Shown here: positions 52,501 through 64,000 of the stretch, in pieces
Layout: each line of letters opens with the position of its first letter
Numbering within the stretch: the first letter of the stretch is position 1
Origin: Plasmodium brasilianum
Taxonomy: Eukaryota; Apicomplexa; Aconoidasida; Haemosporida; Plasmodiidae
Direction: 5' to 3'
Assembly: GCF_023973825.1 (NCBI RefSeq)
Contig: NC_090124.1
Span: forward strand, 2,597,501-2,661,500
Length of the DNA: 64,000 bases
Translations under genes and position numbers: made by a program
Notes under the pieces: generated by a model
What the model saw: only the letters and a program-made list of their open reading frames with translations
Databases searched by the model: none
What the model was told of the DNA's origin: nothing

Positions 52501-53765
52501 TTATTTTTTATGTTAAATAATATTTAATGACAGCGTTAAATAGATATATTCATATAGTTATCAAATGTGGTAAAAACTGAAAAAATAAATAACAAATATT
52601 AATCTATTTATTCGAACATATATATTAATAATATAAGAAAAATTATTACGAAACTTCAACACTTTTGTTTAATTTAATATAATATTCCATTTACATGGAA
52701 TTATAGTATTTTTATTTTTTATTGTAATGTTCTAAAAAAATTGTTTTTTTTTTTAACCATATTGTATAATTATTTTCTTTGTAAGTATAACCCAATAATT
52801 TTTCATATTTTGAATAAGTTGTTAAACGCATTTTTATTAATAAATATACGTTAATGTCCATTTTACTAATTAAAATTTAGTCCTAATGGAATCGTTCGTA
52901 TCCAAATGTGGAAACATATATATCCAGTAGAACACTTATATATAATAAATTATACTAATTTAAAACTACTAAATTTCATAATATTTACCACAAGTAATTA
53001 AATTTATGTAATTCTTATATATAAAATGATTAAACCTTTTTGCATATATTATTTCCATATATTTGCCTCAAATATATCAACAGTTTCGTATAATTTATAT
53101 ATTATTAATTCTTATCAAGAGATAAAGTATATATAAAATTTTTTTATAAAGCTATAACATTATAACGACCTATATCAAAAATAAATTACAAAAGACAATA
53201 AAGAGGAACATACTATAAGTTCTTATAACGATTTTGCTTATAAATTATATGTTTCTGAACAAGTAATAGATTAAAAGTTATCATTTGCTTTCACGTAAAA
53301 ATATCTATAAATATAGGCGTTAATACTAAAAAATAAAAAAAAAATGTTATATTACGTATATTATTGTTAATTTTATGTATAAATGATGTATTTCTTATTA
53401 ATGTTACTTCTGATGTAATTTTTTATTATTAGCTATTGGGTTTTTTCTTTATAAAAGATGTATATATTTTACATAAAAATATATACTTATATTTGTTTAA
53501 TATCATATTAGGATTAGAATATATTCCTTCTTGTGGCATATGTTTTTAATATAAAAAGGATAAGAAGAATATAAAATAAATAATAATATGTTAAATTTTT
53601 TTATAGTTCTCGCATAAATTCCTTTAATGTTCATAATTTTAGAATTTCATTTAATTAATATATTGGAATTTAATATTACTCTAACTATAAATAAAATGTT
53701 ATATAATTTTATTGTTAGTTCAGATAGTTATTTAGAATTACCTATAGTAATAATGTAGTTTCATC
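46550..53765. other. Intergenic region between divergent STP1 genes
   Basis: The immediate 5' flanks of the two STP1 genes resemble each other as inverted copies for at least about 100 bp, ending in tcattatgga and tcatcatgga at the start codons. In between I see no intact gene. Frames at 47448-47648, 50244-50452 and 51960-52172 are short with no family match. At about 49995-50100 the plus strand reads KYVNELHEVAETHSCLVSVK, stop, then LKGLLSYKPPYDATRC, and 50330-50420 is less A+T-rich. These may be traces of a dead gene. Confidence 0.5.
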
Positions 53766-56303
53766 ATGGATTGGGTAGAATTTAATGTTTTTTAATATTT
53801 CTAAATTTATACACAAATTTTATGTTTGTGATAGCAACAAAAGATAAGTTAATTAAAAATTAAGGCTTAAATAATTCCTAATAATTTTTTTGAATCTAGG
53901 GTTTGCATGGATTTGGTTCTTCGTCAGTGCAATATATTTTAAATCCCAAATTTACAAGCATAGGAAAACATATTAAAAAAATAACTTCTTCCTTAAGAGT
54001 TGAGAAAAATAAAAGAAAATTTAGAAAAAATTGCTTAGATCTGGCTGATTATATCATTGGGAGAAGCCACGCACCCGCATATTTTGATCAATCTAAATGG
54101 GACGTGGCACTAAAGAATTGGTATCAAATTCATTATAAAGATCTAACTACACATGGGGAATGCCCTATGATTATAGAGAAGAATGAGAGAAATCTTTTGG
54201 AATTAAGTTATGAAGTAAAAGATTTTCATGAAAAAAAAATTAGAGACCTCAGGCGATTAAAACCATTCCTCATCGAAAATAATACATATAGTTGTAATAA
54301 TGATCAGAGATGTATGCAAATATTTAACGAATATAATATTTGGATTAATGACAGGAAAAATTATTTTGAGAAAAAAAGACAACTCATTCAAAAAAATTCC
54401 TCATCTGTACAAAGGAAATTGAAATTTTCAATACCAATTAGTAACTTGCTGAATCCTGAGATATATAGTGAATTTTCTGAAACTTTACCTTCAGTTTCAG
54501 TTCCACTTGAAGAAGAAGATGGAAAAGAGATAAGAGGAGAAGGAAAAGAAGAAGGAAAAGAAGAAGGCATATCCTTAAGAGTAAGAGGAAATGCGTCTGA
54601 AAATCAAAGTACACTACAAGAAGAAGCTTCAACTTCAGGGGCATCATCACTTCAAACATCTGATACTATAAGTGCAGGAGAATTACCTGGATCAGCTGTA
54701 GATTCCCCAATTCCAGAAGCTGAAAATTCAAAGTTTCCTAAATATTCAGAACAACCTACTTCAATGACTGAAACTGATCCTGTAGAACAACGTCCAATAA
54801 CTCTTGGATTAGGAGGAAGTACTGGTCATATAACTACTATACCATCTGATGAAGCAGTAAAACCTGATTCAAGTTCTGTTTTTATTACACCCTCTAAAAG
54901 ACCAGGTATCACTTATTTTACTTATTATTATATTTTTGAAATATTTGTACTAAATAATATATAAATTTTAAAAGATATTGAAGATATAGAAGGAAATCAA
55001 TATAACGCCCACATATCGTATATTTTAACAAGCTTTCTAGTTATTATAGTATTTTCCTTTTTTATTAAAGTAAAATAAAACTAAAATATTAAAAATAACA
55101 TAAACTTGTAATTAATGTAATATTTTATTTTATAAATATATTTCTATTAAATTGTAGTATGTTTTAATAGGTATGTTTAAAAAAAAGAAAAAAATAAAAA
55201 GAAGAGAAGTTAAATTTCTGAGAATATTAGTACCTTCCTATTATAACAGAAGTAAATTTTTAAGACATAATCATTTGGAACACCCAATAAATGAAGACGA
55301 AGAAATCATTAAAAAAATAAAAATACAAGAACATAATATGAACAAAAATGAAAATGTATCATACGGAAAAAAGGACAGATCCATAACTATTATAGAAGTA
55401 CATATGGAAATACTGGAAGAATGCAGAAATAAAGAATGGGAATATAACAAAGGAGAATTTTTAGCAATATGCCAAGAAGTATTAACAAAAAAAGAAAAAA
55501 GAACCTACACTAACTTAAAAGATGATGAAGTAGTAATGGATAATATTAAAAGTACCAATGAAACTGAAAAACAAAGAAGTCTATGGAATAAATGGATGGA
55601 AAGGAATAAAATATTTTTGGAAAAATTGAGAAAAAAGGATTGGTTTAATAATCTGAAAAATGATTGGAAAGAAGAAAGATCCTACATAAAAAATAGTGAA
55701 AAATTAAGAAAATATCTTTCAAATGAAAATGAAAAAGATCCATTTTTAGAAAGAAAAAAAGATATATGGAGACGTTGGGTATCAAGGAATGGTAGTATTG
55801 TAGAAAAATATTTGGAAGAGGACTTGTTTGAAAAATTGAGAGAGCAAATATATAATATGATAAATACATATGAAAATGAAGGAAGAAAGGATGATATATT
55901 ATTTATGAATAAAGAAGAATTGGAAAAAAAAGAAAATTATGAAGTATTATATAAATACTTTAAAACAAAATTATTAGAAAAACTGTGTATACTAGTATTT
56001 ATGATGGTACTAGAGGAATGTAAAAATGAGGAGTATATAGAAAATATGGAATCACATTTCGATAATTCTATAAATGAATGTATAACAGGAAAAAACTTAG
56101 ATATTAAACCAGAAATTGAGGAAAATTTAACTGATATTAGCGGAGATGTTTTAGGGAATATAAAAAATAATAAAAATTATGCTTATGAGGGAGAAGACTA
56201 TTTCAGAGAAGAATTGAAAGAATGGATAAGAGAAAATGATGCATACATAAATTCCTTAGATAGTGATAATAACATAGACGAATGCTATCAAGTGGTAAAA
56301 TAA
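53766..56303 (+). CDS. STP1: STP1-type surface protein, plus copy
   Basis: Four exons: 53766-53774 (MDW, least certain), 53900-54905, 54975-55069 (54990 is an alternative acceptor) and 55158-56303; about 751 aa. Exon 1 was placed by analogy with the minus copy: similar flank, 125-bp intron against 128 bp. The N-terminal domain has GECPMIIEKNERNLLEL and a Cys pair, then NEYNIWIND. A variable middle contains an acidic GKEEGKEEG repeat and a long Ser/Thr/Pro/Glu stretch. One membrane segment lies at about 351-370, then a cytoplasmic half from FKKKKKIKRREVKFLRI with many Trp/Lys/Glu helices, ending WIRENDAYINSLDSDN and a short tail. The cytoplasmic half is clearly closer to the minus copy than the middle is. 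It has no signal peptide. Probable infected-cell surface protein of the SURFIN/STP1 group. Confidence 0.85.
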
Positions 56304-57769
56304 TACATACTATATATTAATAAAGACAAATTCAAAATATATTTGAAAAATAATCAGGAGAAGTTGTACGATATCTATGAAACAAATTTCTTAAATTTTG
56401 TTATAACCTAAGGAAGAAAGAAAAAGTAGAATGCAAAAAAATGAGTTATGTAAAATAGAAAAACAGGCATAGTATATGAAGATTCAAAGGTTTTTATTTA
56501 AAAGATATTCCAAGATTATATAATTGTTTTTATTCTTATTAGAATATTTCTAAAAAAGTTATAGTTACACATGATTTAATAAAAATAGCTATATTTTAAT
56601 GTGTATATAAAACATATAGTAATTTTTATATGTTATATAATAGCATATTTATTTAAAAAGTTTTAAGCAATGTTTTTTTTTTTTTGATTCCTTAATAAAA
56701 GTTTTTTTTTATTGAAATATTTGGATATATTAAATTTTTTACATATATTATTAAATTGTATTTATTTTATTATCTATATTTTAGATAAGTATATAGTAAA
56801 ACTGTCGATGCCCGGTTCCGATGGAATTGATATTAATGCGTATATCAGGATCTTATATAAAATTTTTTTTTTAGTATATATATATTACATTATTTGTTAA
56901 TTCTTAAATTTTCATAAATTTCACTTTAGAAATAATAAAAAGAATGCATTATTTTATATTATATAAAAACAATAATATGTCAATTAAAATAAGATGGTAC
57001 AATTATATAAAACTGTTAAATTGGATAATACGTTTTAAAATAAAATCGTTTGTACGTTAATTTAATCCTAGAATATAAATTTTATATTTTTACTGTATAA
57101 ATTTTTTTCATGTCGTAGGTTAATGTCACATTTTAATAAAACATCTGTCATATAAAAAATTTGTGTTTTTTTATTTTATTTTTCTTTCATTCCTATCAAT
57201 ACTGTTGTATGTAGTACAAATATTTATATTTTTTAATTATAACGTAATTTTTAGAGGGTATAAACTATATATAGCCGAAAGATCATTTTTTGGATGATAA
57301 GCAACAAATTAATAACTATATACATTGTATAAGCTAATGCACCAATTTTCACAGCATATATTATATTTATACTAATTCTGAAATAAAATCCCTATGAACT
57401 AAAGAAGTCATTTTATTTTAATTTTATTATGGAAATTATTGATTATAAAAATTTAGAATTGTTCTGTTCGAATGTTAATATATATATATATATATTCTTT
57501 TTTTTTTTGGAACGTTTAGGAATATTATTGGATTTACAAAAAATTATTTTTTTTTTTATTGCTTTTTATATAAATTTGTTGAAAATATTTAAAAAAATAT
57601 ATTTAAAATTATATATGATTTTTTATACTTTATATGTATATTCTATTTATATATCTTTATGCGTTTTTAAGTATAAAAGGACAATGCAAATACATATATA
57701 TTTATATCACTATCTTGTAGATAAACAGTTATTATTTTTCTTAATTAAAAATATTGTAAAATTAAACAA
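56304..57769. other. Intergenic DNA and upstream flank of gene Y copy 2
   Basis: No gene. From about 57000 it matches 17480-18298 (gttaaattggataata, later catgtcgtaggtt at about 57110). The frames at 56712-56900 and 57429-57794 are Ile/Phe/Tyr/Leu-rich with poly-T-coded runs, typical of chance frames here. A short less A+T-rich patch near 56805-56830 (gtcgatgcccggttccgatgg) stands out, but no RNA or gene could be fitted to it. Confidence 0.5.
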
Positions 57770-58622
57770 TACTAATATGAAAGAAAAAATGTAATCTTTT
57801 ATTATAGTAAAAAATCAGAATTATATTTTTTATTTAGAGATGTTCTAATTTATATTGCATGGCCTAATGATAACATAGCTGAGAATTTAACTTATAATTT
57901 TTGATATCTGCAATTAAATGTATTATAAGAAAATTTCCATTATATGTACATTTATAATATTATAAATAATAAAAATATATTTTTTTCATTAATCGTATCC
58001 TAGATAAATATTTTGTTAACTAGAACTGTGAAGATGGAACCTTAAATTCAACAACCAATATATTATTATCAGAAAATGAGAAAGAACAAATAATATATAA
58101 TTAAAGATATATTATTTAAAATTGGATAAGATGATTCTGAAAATGAAAGTGATTATATTGAATCGACTTATTGATGAAAAGATTATTGTAATGTCAAACA
58201 TAATTCAAATTTTACGAAAAATAAATTAATCAAGAAATGAGTGTTTATTATATGTTAGTCATTTGAGGTGATAAATATATTTTTTTTTTTTGAAAAATAA
58301 TTATATAGAGGTTTTAGTTCTATATATTAATGTCGGAAATATACCAGTACTACTCAGAAAAAAAGTATACAATATTTAGCTTGTATGAATATCTTTTTAT
58401 TACTTACCTTGTAGGAATATTTTTGTTTATAATATTTTTGTTACTTTCTTTATTTTTTAATCCTTTAGCAAATTTATTGTTTGTTAAGAAATAAATTACG
58501 AAGAAGTATATTTTACTCTAACTATAGAGGTACAACTACAATGTACTTAGTCACTTTATTTTGTAGTTTTATGACTATTTATGCACTGGTATATTTTTTA
58601 AAATATATCTCTAGTGTTTGAT
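57770..58622 (+). pseudogene. Decayed two-exon exported-protein gene Y, copy 2
   Basis: Collinear with 18299-19147. Exon 1 remnant at about 57780-57875 (a ttttatttagagatgttctaa segment matches ttttatttggatatgttctta of copy 1). Exon 2 remnant from about 58003 reads DKYFVN, stop, NCEDGTLNSTTNILLSENEK, aligned with NKSLFNWNLVHGILDSRTYI and so on of copy 1; the aligned Trp is a stop codon here. A later open stretch, SEIYQYYSEKKYTIFSLYEY followed by a hydrophobic run, then a stop, and NYRGTTTMYLVTLFCSFMTI with its hydrophobic end, matches the two C-terminal membrane segments of copy 1. Different inactivating changes in each copy suggest the two decayed separately after duplication. Confidence 0.6.
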
Positions 58623-60186
58623 AAAATTAGTTAGATCATATTTACATTTCATATATTGTTTTTATAAATAATATTCTTCATGAACCGAATGGAGCTTTTC
58701 TTTATACTTAACGAAATTATATTTTTAGCAAGAACAATTGTTTCATAATTATAAATTCTTCTTATGAGCACTGAATATTATATAAATATATATGGATACA
58801 TAAAAGTAGAAAAAAATATATTAAATAGTTTTAACCTTTTTCATGTTTATACATTAGCTCTATTATAATAATGAATCATTTTTGGGGGTAATTTAATACT
58901 CTTATGAATTGTATATAAATATATATTTTTCTAAGAATATAAAAGTAAAATTGATATTTCTCAATATTCATAATATAGATATTTGCTTTATAAGAAAAAA
59001 TTATACGTACAATATGTATCATGTGTATTTACATTGTGATAAGTATGTGATCGTTTAAATTAATTTATAAAATTAGAGTTAATATAACCTCTCTAACCGA
59101 GTGAATTAATTTATATTTTTAAAAATTATATAATTTTTATTTTTTTATTGTTCTAAGTGATCACTTGAATGAACTTTTAAAAACGTATTTTATATATTAG
59201 TTTTATTTTCATTATATTACGTTGTTCTTCATATGTTAAAATCAAAACCATATCTGTTCTCATGTTTATATGTATTATTTATTTAAAAGTAAATATAACA
59301 AGTCATATTTATAAAAAAACTATTATGTGAAATATATGTTTCATAATTTATTTGATATAAAGTTTTTTTTCATTAGATATTTTTTTTTGTGCAAGTATGA
59401 AATTATGAATACATAAATATATAATCCTTTTTTAAAGTATAAATTATTAATAGAAAATTATCGATTTAAGAATTGTTGAAACATTATATTTATATTAGAG
59501 TTTTAAAAATTTATACGATTACTTTTTATGTTATGTAATTTTTTGAGATAAGAACTTTTTTAAAAAATTAATTATATGTGAAATATATATTGATAAAAAA
59601 AAATATATTGACTTTGCTATCGAATTAATTAAATGACTAAATTATATTACCTATGATGTTCTTATGTAATACACTATGTAAAAAATTTCTTTATAACTAT
59701 TTAATAATTTTTTATTATATTTCTTATAAATATATATATAATATTAAAAAAGAAAAAGGTAATATAAAAAAAGTCGATGAATTTATAAACATTTCTTTTA
59801 GATATAATGTTATAAACAATATCTAATTAAATAATATAATCTACAATATTTATATTAAAGAAGTAAATTATCAGTTTTTATATACCTTCCAAATATGTAG
59901 TTTTTCAGTAGTTCATATACTATAAGTTTGATGTTATAAATACATTATAAATCATAGTATAAAGCGTATATTTATAAAATAATTAAGAAATATAAGACAA
60001 AGAGAATAAAGGAAGAGGTTGTAATAAATATTGTTTTCTTTATATATTATTGTATTGCTAAAATTATTAGTTATATTTTGGGAATAACCAGTTTTTCCTT
60101 GATATATAAAATAAAAAGATATACAAATTAATAAGGATACATCAATTAAATGAGTTATACTTTACTTAATATACAGAATAACGTAT
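58623..60186. other. Intergenic DNA between gene Y copy 2 and gene 7
   Basis: No gene. Partly collinear with 19148-20390, supporting one duplication that carried both gene Y and the adjacent fam-l-type gene. Confidence 0.5.
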
Positions 60187-60188
60187 TA

Positions 60189-60231
60189 TGTATGTTCTCT
60201 ACATTCTATATTTTCTATATATTCCATACTT
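60189..60231 (+). promoter_or_regulatory. Conserved pyrimidine element upstream of fam gene 7
   Basis: Contains tgttctctacattctatatt followed by ttctatatattcc, about 380-420 bp before the start codon at 60609. It is one of the clearest copies of the element. Function inferred. Confidence 0.5.
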
Positions 60232-60608
60232 AGACATATTATGAAAACATATATATAATTTTTTATTTTATTTTGTAAATTAAAAAAATAATTATTTAAT
60301 TAATTTACTGTATTTAATAAATAATTTATATATTTTGAATATTTATTGATGAATTATATTTATTGTATATTTTGTAATGTTACGTTCTTATAAATAATAT
60401 TATCATAACAATTTTAGATTATATTTTTGAAGTTATATTTCCCTTTTTCATTGTAAAAGAAATTGTAATTATACAATATTTTTTATAATTTTATCAAAAA
60501 AAAAAAAAATTAAATAAATAATAATAGAGTTCTATACCATTAAAATTATATTATATTGTTGCTAATTATATCATTTCTGCGTTTATTAGCGTATTAAATA
60601 CTTATATT

Positions 60609-61654
60609 ATGGAACAAAAATTTAAGTCATTCTTATATATTAAAATTTCTACCTTTATAATTTTAACTTGGATATGTCATTTTTACATTTATATGGTTAT
60701 GATAATGACTTTTAAGTATATATGTATTATTTATCTTTTGGTGTTTTACTATTGTTAGTGTTTTGTTTTACTGAGAATTTATTCATTTGATTAAATAATA
60801 ATTTTTTTCTATTTTTTCAGAGTAGGCAAGGTAAACCTTTGGTTGAATGCTACAACCAACATAGAAGGTTATACGCAAAAAATTACCGTTTACTGGCAAT
60901 ATATAAGCAAGATAAGGATTCAAGTATTGTGTATTTAAAAAAAGAGATATCAAATCGAGTAAACAATATAAATGATATATTTAATAATGAAAAATATTCC
61001 TCGGGAAAAACTAAACAATTAAATGGGAGATCACAAGGAAATAAAAGAAAACATAAAAAAGATATGAAAAATAAATCTTGTATATTTGAAACGAAAAAAT
61101 ATTCCCATTTAGAAAAAAAAATCTTCAAAGAACTTGATTACGCAGATTTTCTCAAAAACAACAAAACAATTAGCGATAAGATTTACAAAAAAATAATGAT
61201 TAAAAAATGCGGATTACGAATAGCCTTACCAATATTACTGCTTTTTGTGTTAGCGATATCATTCATATTAGATAATTTTTGTGGATGTGGGCTTACACAT
61301 GGTTTGCTTAAAGTAATAGTTCTTATTTCACCTGCCGTAGGTGTTGGTGATCTTAAAGGATATTCATATCTTACAAATGTTCGAGATCTTGAAAAGATCT
61401 TTAAAAGTGACACTTCTCCGGCTCTAGCAATTTTGTATATGTGGTTGGAGAAATCACCTTTAAAAGAGTTTACACAAGTTTTGTTAGAAAACTCACGTAC
61501 AAAAGAAGTGAGGAATTACTGTGTTTCAGGATTTTTGGGATTTCTTATATATTTTGTACCTATCTTTATATTAAGTATAATTCTTATATCAGGACTTGTT
61601 TATTATCATAAAAAAGTTAAAAAATATGAAAAAATTAAATTCAGGAAAAGGTAA
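60609..61654 (+). CDS. fam-l-type exported two-TM protein with enlarged loop (gene 7)
   Basis: Exons 60609-60695 (29 codons) and 60821-61654, with a 125-bp intron; 306 aa, the longest of the seven. Leader MEQKFKSFLYIKISTFIILT then WICHF. RLLAI has Arg at residue 52; the fifth motif residue is Ile, further from PEXEL than the sisters. Signature FETKKYSHLEKKIFKEL lies at about 118-134. Membrane segments are at about 163-180 and 266-289, and the tail is KKVKKYEKIKFRKR. The loop between membrane segments is about 85 residues against about 61-67 in genes 2-5, with the extra sequence around DLKGYSYLTNVRDLEKIF. Decayed gene Y copy 2 lies 2.8 kb upstream, mirroring the arrangement before gene 3. Probable exported or surface protein; function unknown. 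Confidence 0.88.
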
Positions 61655-64000
61655 AATGAATAATAAGCAATTTTTCATTACTGTAATGAAACCATCCATA
61701 TGAACTAACACATTTGATATTTTAAATGGTATTCACAATATATATACCTATAACTTACTAAATTTTATAGATTTATGTTAATATAACTGGTTTAATTCAT
61801 ACGCAGCAGTATAAAAGTATATTCGTATTTTTTGTTTATAATTTTGTATGTTTTAATATCTTTCAATTTATAGTTTAAGGTATCGTATGAGATTTATTCA
61901 CTATTTTGTCTTAATGTTTATATATGTATATTTTAATATATTTCTAGGATAAATATGTTTTTGTGCGTTATAATTAATATATATTATGGATATTTATATA
62001 ATTTTATTGATACCATGTGTTAATTTTTATTTTAAATATGAACAATACATATTTATATTTTTTTATCATTTTCTAGTTTAAAATGATTATTTGTAGACTT
62101 TATTTAGAAAATGTTTGAGAAGATTTAAATTAAATTATTATATATCCTATTTTGTTTTCAATGACTTTACGCAAATATATTTTGTTGTATTAATGTAAAT
62201 ATATATATTTCATAAAAGAAAACATTATATTTATTACACAGAATAAGTTTTATGAGAAATACGTTATGGAACAATTTCATTGTAAAACACTTTCAAAAGT
62301 TTATTTTTTTTTTGAATGATAAAAAAAACAAATTAAAAATAAATAACAAAATATTATTATTAAATTTAGGACACATATAATAGTTCAATAACTCAATAAT
62401 TCTATGTATTCAGAATTAAATGGACAGTTATCCAATTTATTATTTTGTTATTCTTGTGAATTAAAGTGACATTTTTATGTGATAAACATTAAATAAATAT
62501 ATACTATATTAATACTTTACATATAGAGAATATATATTTTATATTTTTTACAATATCTAAAGTTTAATTTAATGAAATAAATGTAATAATTTTATACTAA
62601 AAATATTAAAGAATTATTTACTGTTCCAAAATAAGAAAAAAAAAGTAGTAAAATATACTAGGTAAATGTAAAAATAATTTCAATACATTTTAGATAATAA
62701 TACTGAAGAAAAAAAAAGAACTTCTCTATGTAATTATAGTTTTCAATACGTTATCTACTAAAAATGCAATAATTAGTATAAATAATTAAATTAAAATAAC
62801 GAATTGAAAAAAATGTTATTGAAGGTACAGACAATAGAATATACATTAAGAGATTTATGAGAATATACTTTTGTAATATTATAATTCAGTTGTGGTATAA
62901 ATTTTTAATGAGGACAGAAATAAATATTTTATAAGGATATTAACATATTTGCATATTAATTATTAAATAAACAAAATCATATATAATTTAGAAAAATATG
63001 GATTATTTTTAAATGATAAGGCTAAAAAATTATTTAGAAATCAGAAATATTACCAACACAGAAAAGGTATATTTATAATTTATTGTTTAATGGATTATAA
63101 TATATAGTGAGTTCATTTCTCGTAATTAATTTCATAATATATATATTAGTTATTATTGGTTTTTAAAATAGGTTGCATTATGTTTTATATAGAAATATTA
63201 TCTTCCACTTAAAATATAAAATGTTCAAATCATTGTAACAATTAAGGGTAGATGAAAAGGAGCCTTCATATATATTAAGATAAATGTATAAATAATTTAA
63301 AACTATATGAATGCAATGATTTTAACGTTTGTGATATTTTCACTTTTTTTTAATGTTACCTTGTAGAAATAATATTTTTTAATGAGAACAATAATTTAAC
63401 TTAATATTTCAGATTATTACAAATATTTTTTATGAGTATAGTATTTTAATAATTATCACTGTTAGAATTACACATAAAAAAATATATAATGGGGTATAAA
63501 ATTTATTGTTGTTAATAGTTTATTTAATAAAATATTATTTGTTATTCTGTTTATATTGACTTATTAAGGTTCTACTCTGAATTATATTCATAACATTACT
63601 AACTCATAAAGGAATATCTAAAACATAACATGAAAATCCTAAAAATAACAAAAGCAAAATTAACAAAACATGCATTTTAGTAAATTATATTGTACTTTCT
63701 TATTTTTTATGGGAAATTTATACACTATACATACAATACATATTTGTACATGTATTTAATTTGAAATATTCTTTAATTAATATAATTGCTTGTAATATTT
63801 ATATAAAAATTTTAACTACAGCGGCTTTTTTTTCTTATACTTTTTTACTGCATTTGTATATTATATAAATATATATATATTAAAAAAAAAAATTATAAAA
63901 TAATATAGTTGAATATAATGATTTTTCATTTATAATTAACGGAATAAATTAAACTAAATTAATAATTGTAATTTTTAAAAATAATGGTACATATATAAAA
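61655..64000. other. 3' flank of gene 7 and intergenic DNA to window end
   Basis: No gene seen. The first several hundred bases resemble other fam 3' flanks only loosely. No telomere-type heptamer array at the window end. Confidence 0.5.

Noticed and set aside
53895..53910. Telomere-like gggttt word
   Set aside because: A single occurrence at the STP1 exon 2 acceptor; no tandem heptamer array exists.
55173..55175. Start codon of a separate gene at 55173 (and 45092 on the minus strand)
   Set aside because: Splice sites in phase join these frames to the preceding membrane exon and N-terminal exon; this is the last exon of one STP1 gene, not a second gene.
56800..56835. Possible tRNA or GC-rich noncoding RNA (gtcgatgcccggttccgatgg)
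   Set aside because: No cloverleaf arms could be paired around the T-loop-like ggttc word, and surrounding DNA is ordinary A+T-rich sequence.
57429..57794. 121-aa hydrophobic frame
   Set aside because: Long Ile/Phe/Tyr runs come from poly-T and TA repeats, it lies in the flank of decayed gene Y, and the other copy lacks it.
1..64000. CRISPR array, insertion sequence or bacterial-type operon
   Set aside because: Spliced genes, eukaryotic junctions and Plasmodium-specific families rule out a prokaryotic reading; no regularly spaced direct repeats were seen.

Overview
The window reads as a subtelomeric contig of a human malaria parasite, most likely Plasmodium malariae or its close relative. 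It is extremely A+T-rich, and genes are sparse, with mostly short introns of about 120 bp. Every recognisable gene belongs to a species-restricted Plasmodium surface or exported multigene family: seven intact two-exon fam-l/fam-m-type genes, all on the plus strand, and two intact four-exon STP1-type genes (SURFIN/STP1 group) facing away from each other. No housekeeping gene, tRNA, rRNA or telomere repeat array was seen. The fam-l/fam-m plus STP1 combination is what points to P. malariae. I am less sure which letter (l or m) belongs to which of the two C-terminal types, so both descriptions are given.

Layout. 0.6-1.35 kb: relic of an STP1 cytoplasmic exon (minus). 5.7-6.6 and 9.1-10.1 kb: tandem fam-m-type and fam-l-type genes. 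13.3-15.8 kb: block X, a low-coding segment that recurs at 28.4-31.0 kb. 18.3-19.15 kb: decayed gene Y, a third two-exon exported type. 20.8-21.8 and 24.4-25.3 kb: two fam-l-type genes. 33.5-34.5 and 37.2-38.1 kb: fam-l-type then fam-m-type. 40.4-41.15 kb: relic of a probable tryptophan-rich antigen gene (minus). 44.0-46.5 kb: STP1 (minus). 46.5-53.8 kb: 7.2 kb gene desert. 53.8-56.3 kb: STP1 (plus). 57.8-58.6 kb: second copy of decayed gene Y. 60.6-61.7 kb: fam-l-type gene with an enlarged loop. The rest is A+T-rich intergenic DNA, part of it recognisable as diverged copies of fam-gene flanks.

How the genes work together. The fam proteins all have a 29-residue hydrophobic leader exon, an Arg at residue 52 in a relaxed PEXEL-like motif, a lysine-rich linker and two membrane segments, which suggests export into the infected red cell or display at a membrane. 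The STP1 proteins have a Cys-containing N-terminal domain, a Ser/Thr/Pro/Glu-rich middle, one membrane segment, and a Trp/Lys-rich cytoplasmic half. They have no signal peptide, as in the related SURFINs. The region is built by repeated duplication of gene cassettes, with decay and apparent exchange of halves between families.

Most notable: the constant position of the export-motif Arg and its loss in the decayed gene; a pyrimidine-rich element about 400-440 bp before nearly every fam start codon; a fam-l/fam-m pair sharing an ungapped N-terminal half; a stop codon that appears to cut the tail off one STP1; and two pairs of diverged duplicated blocks.
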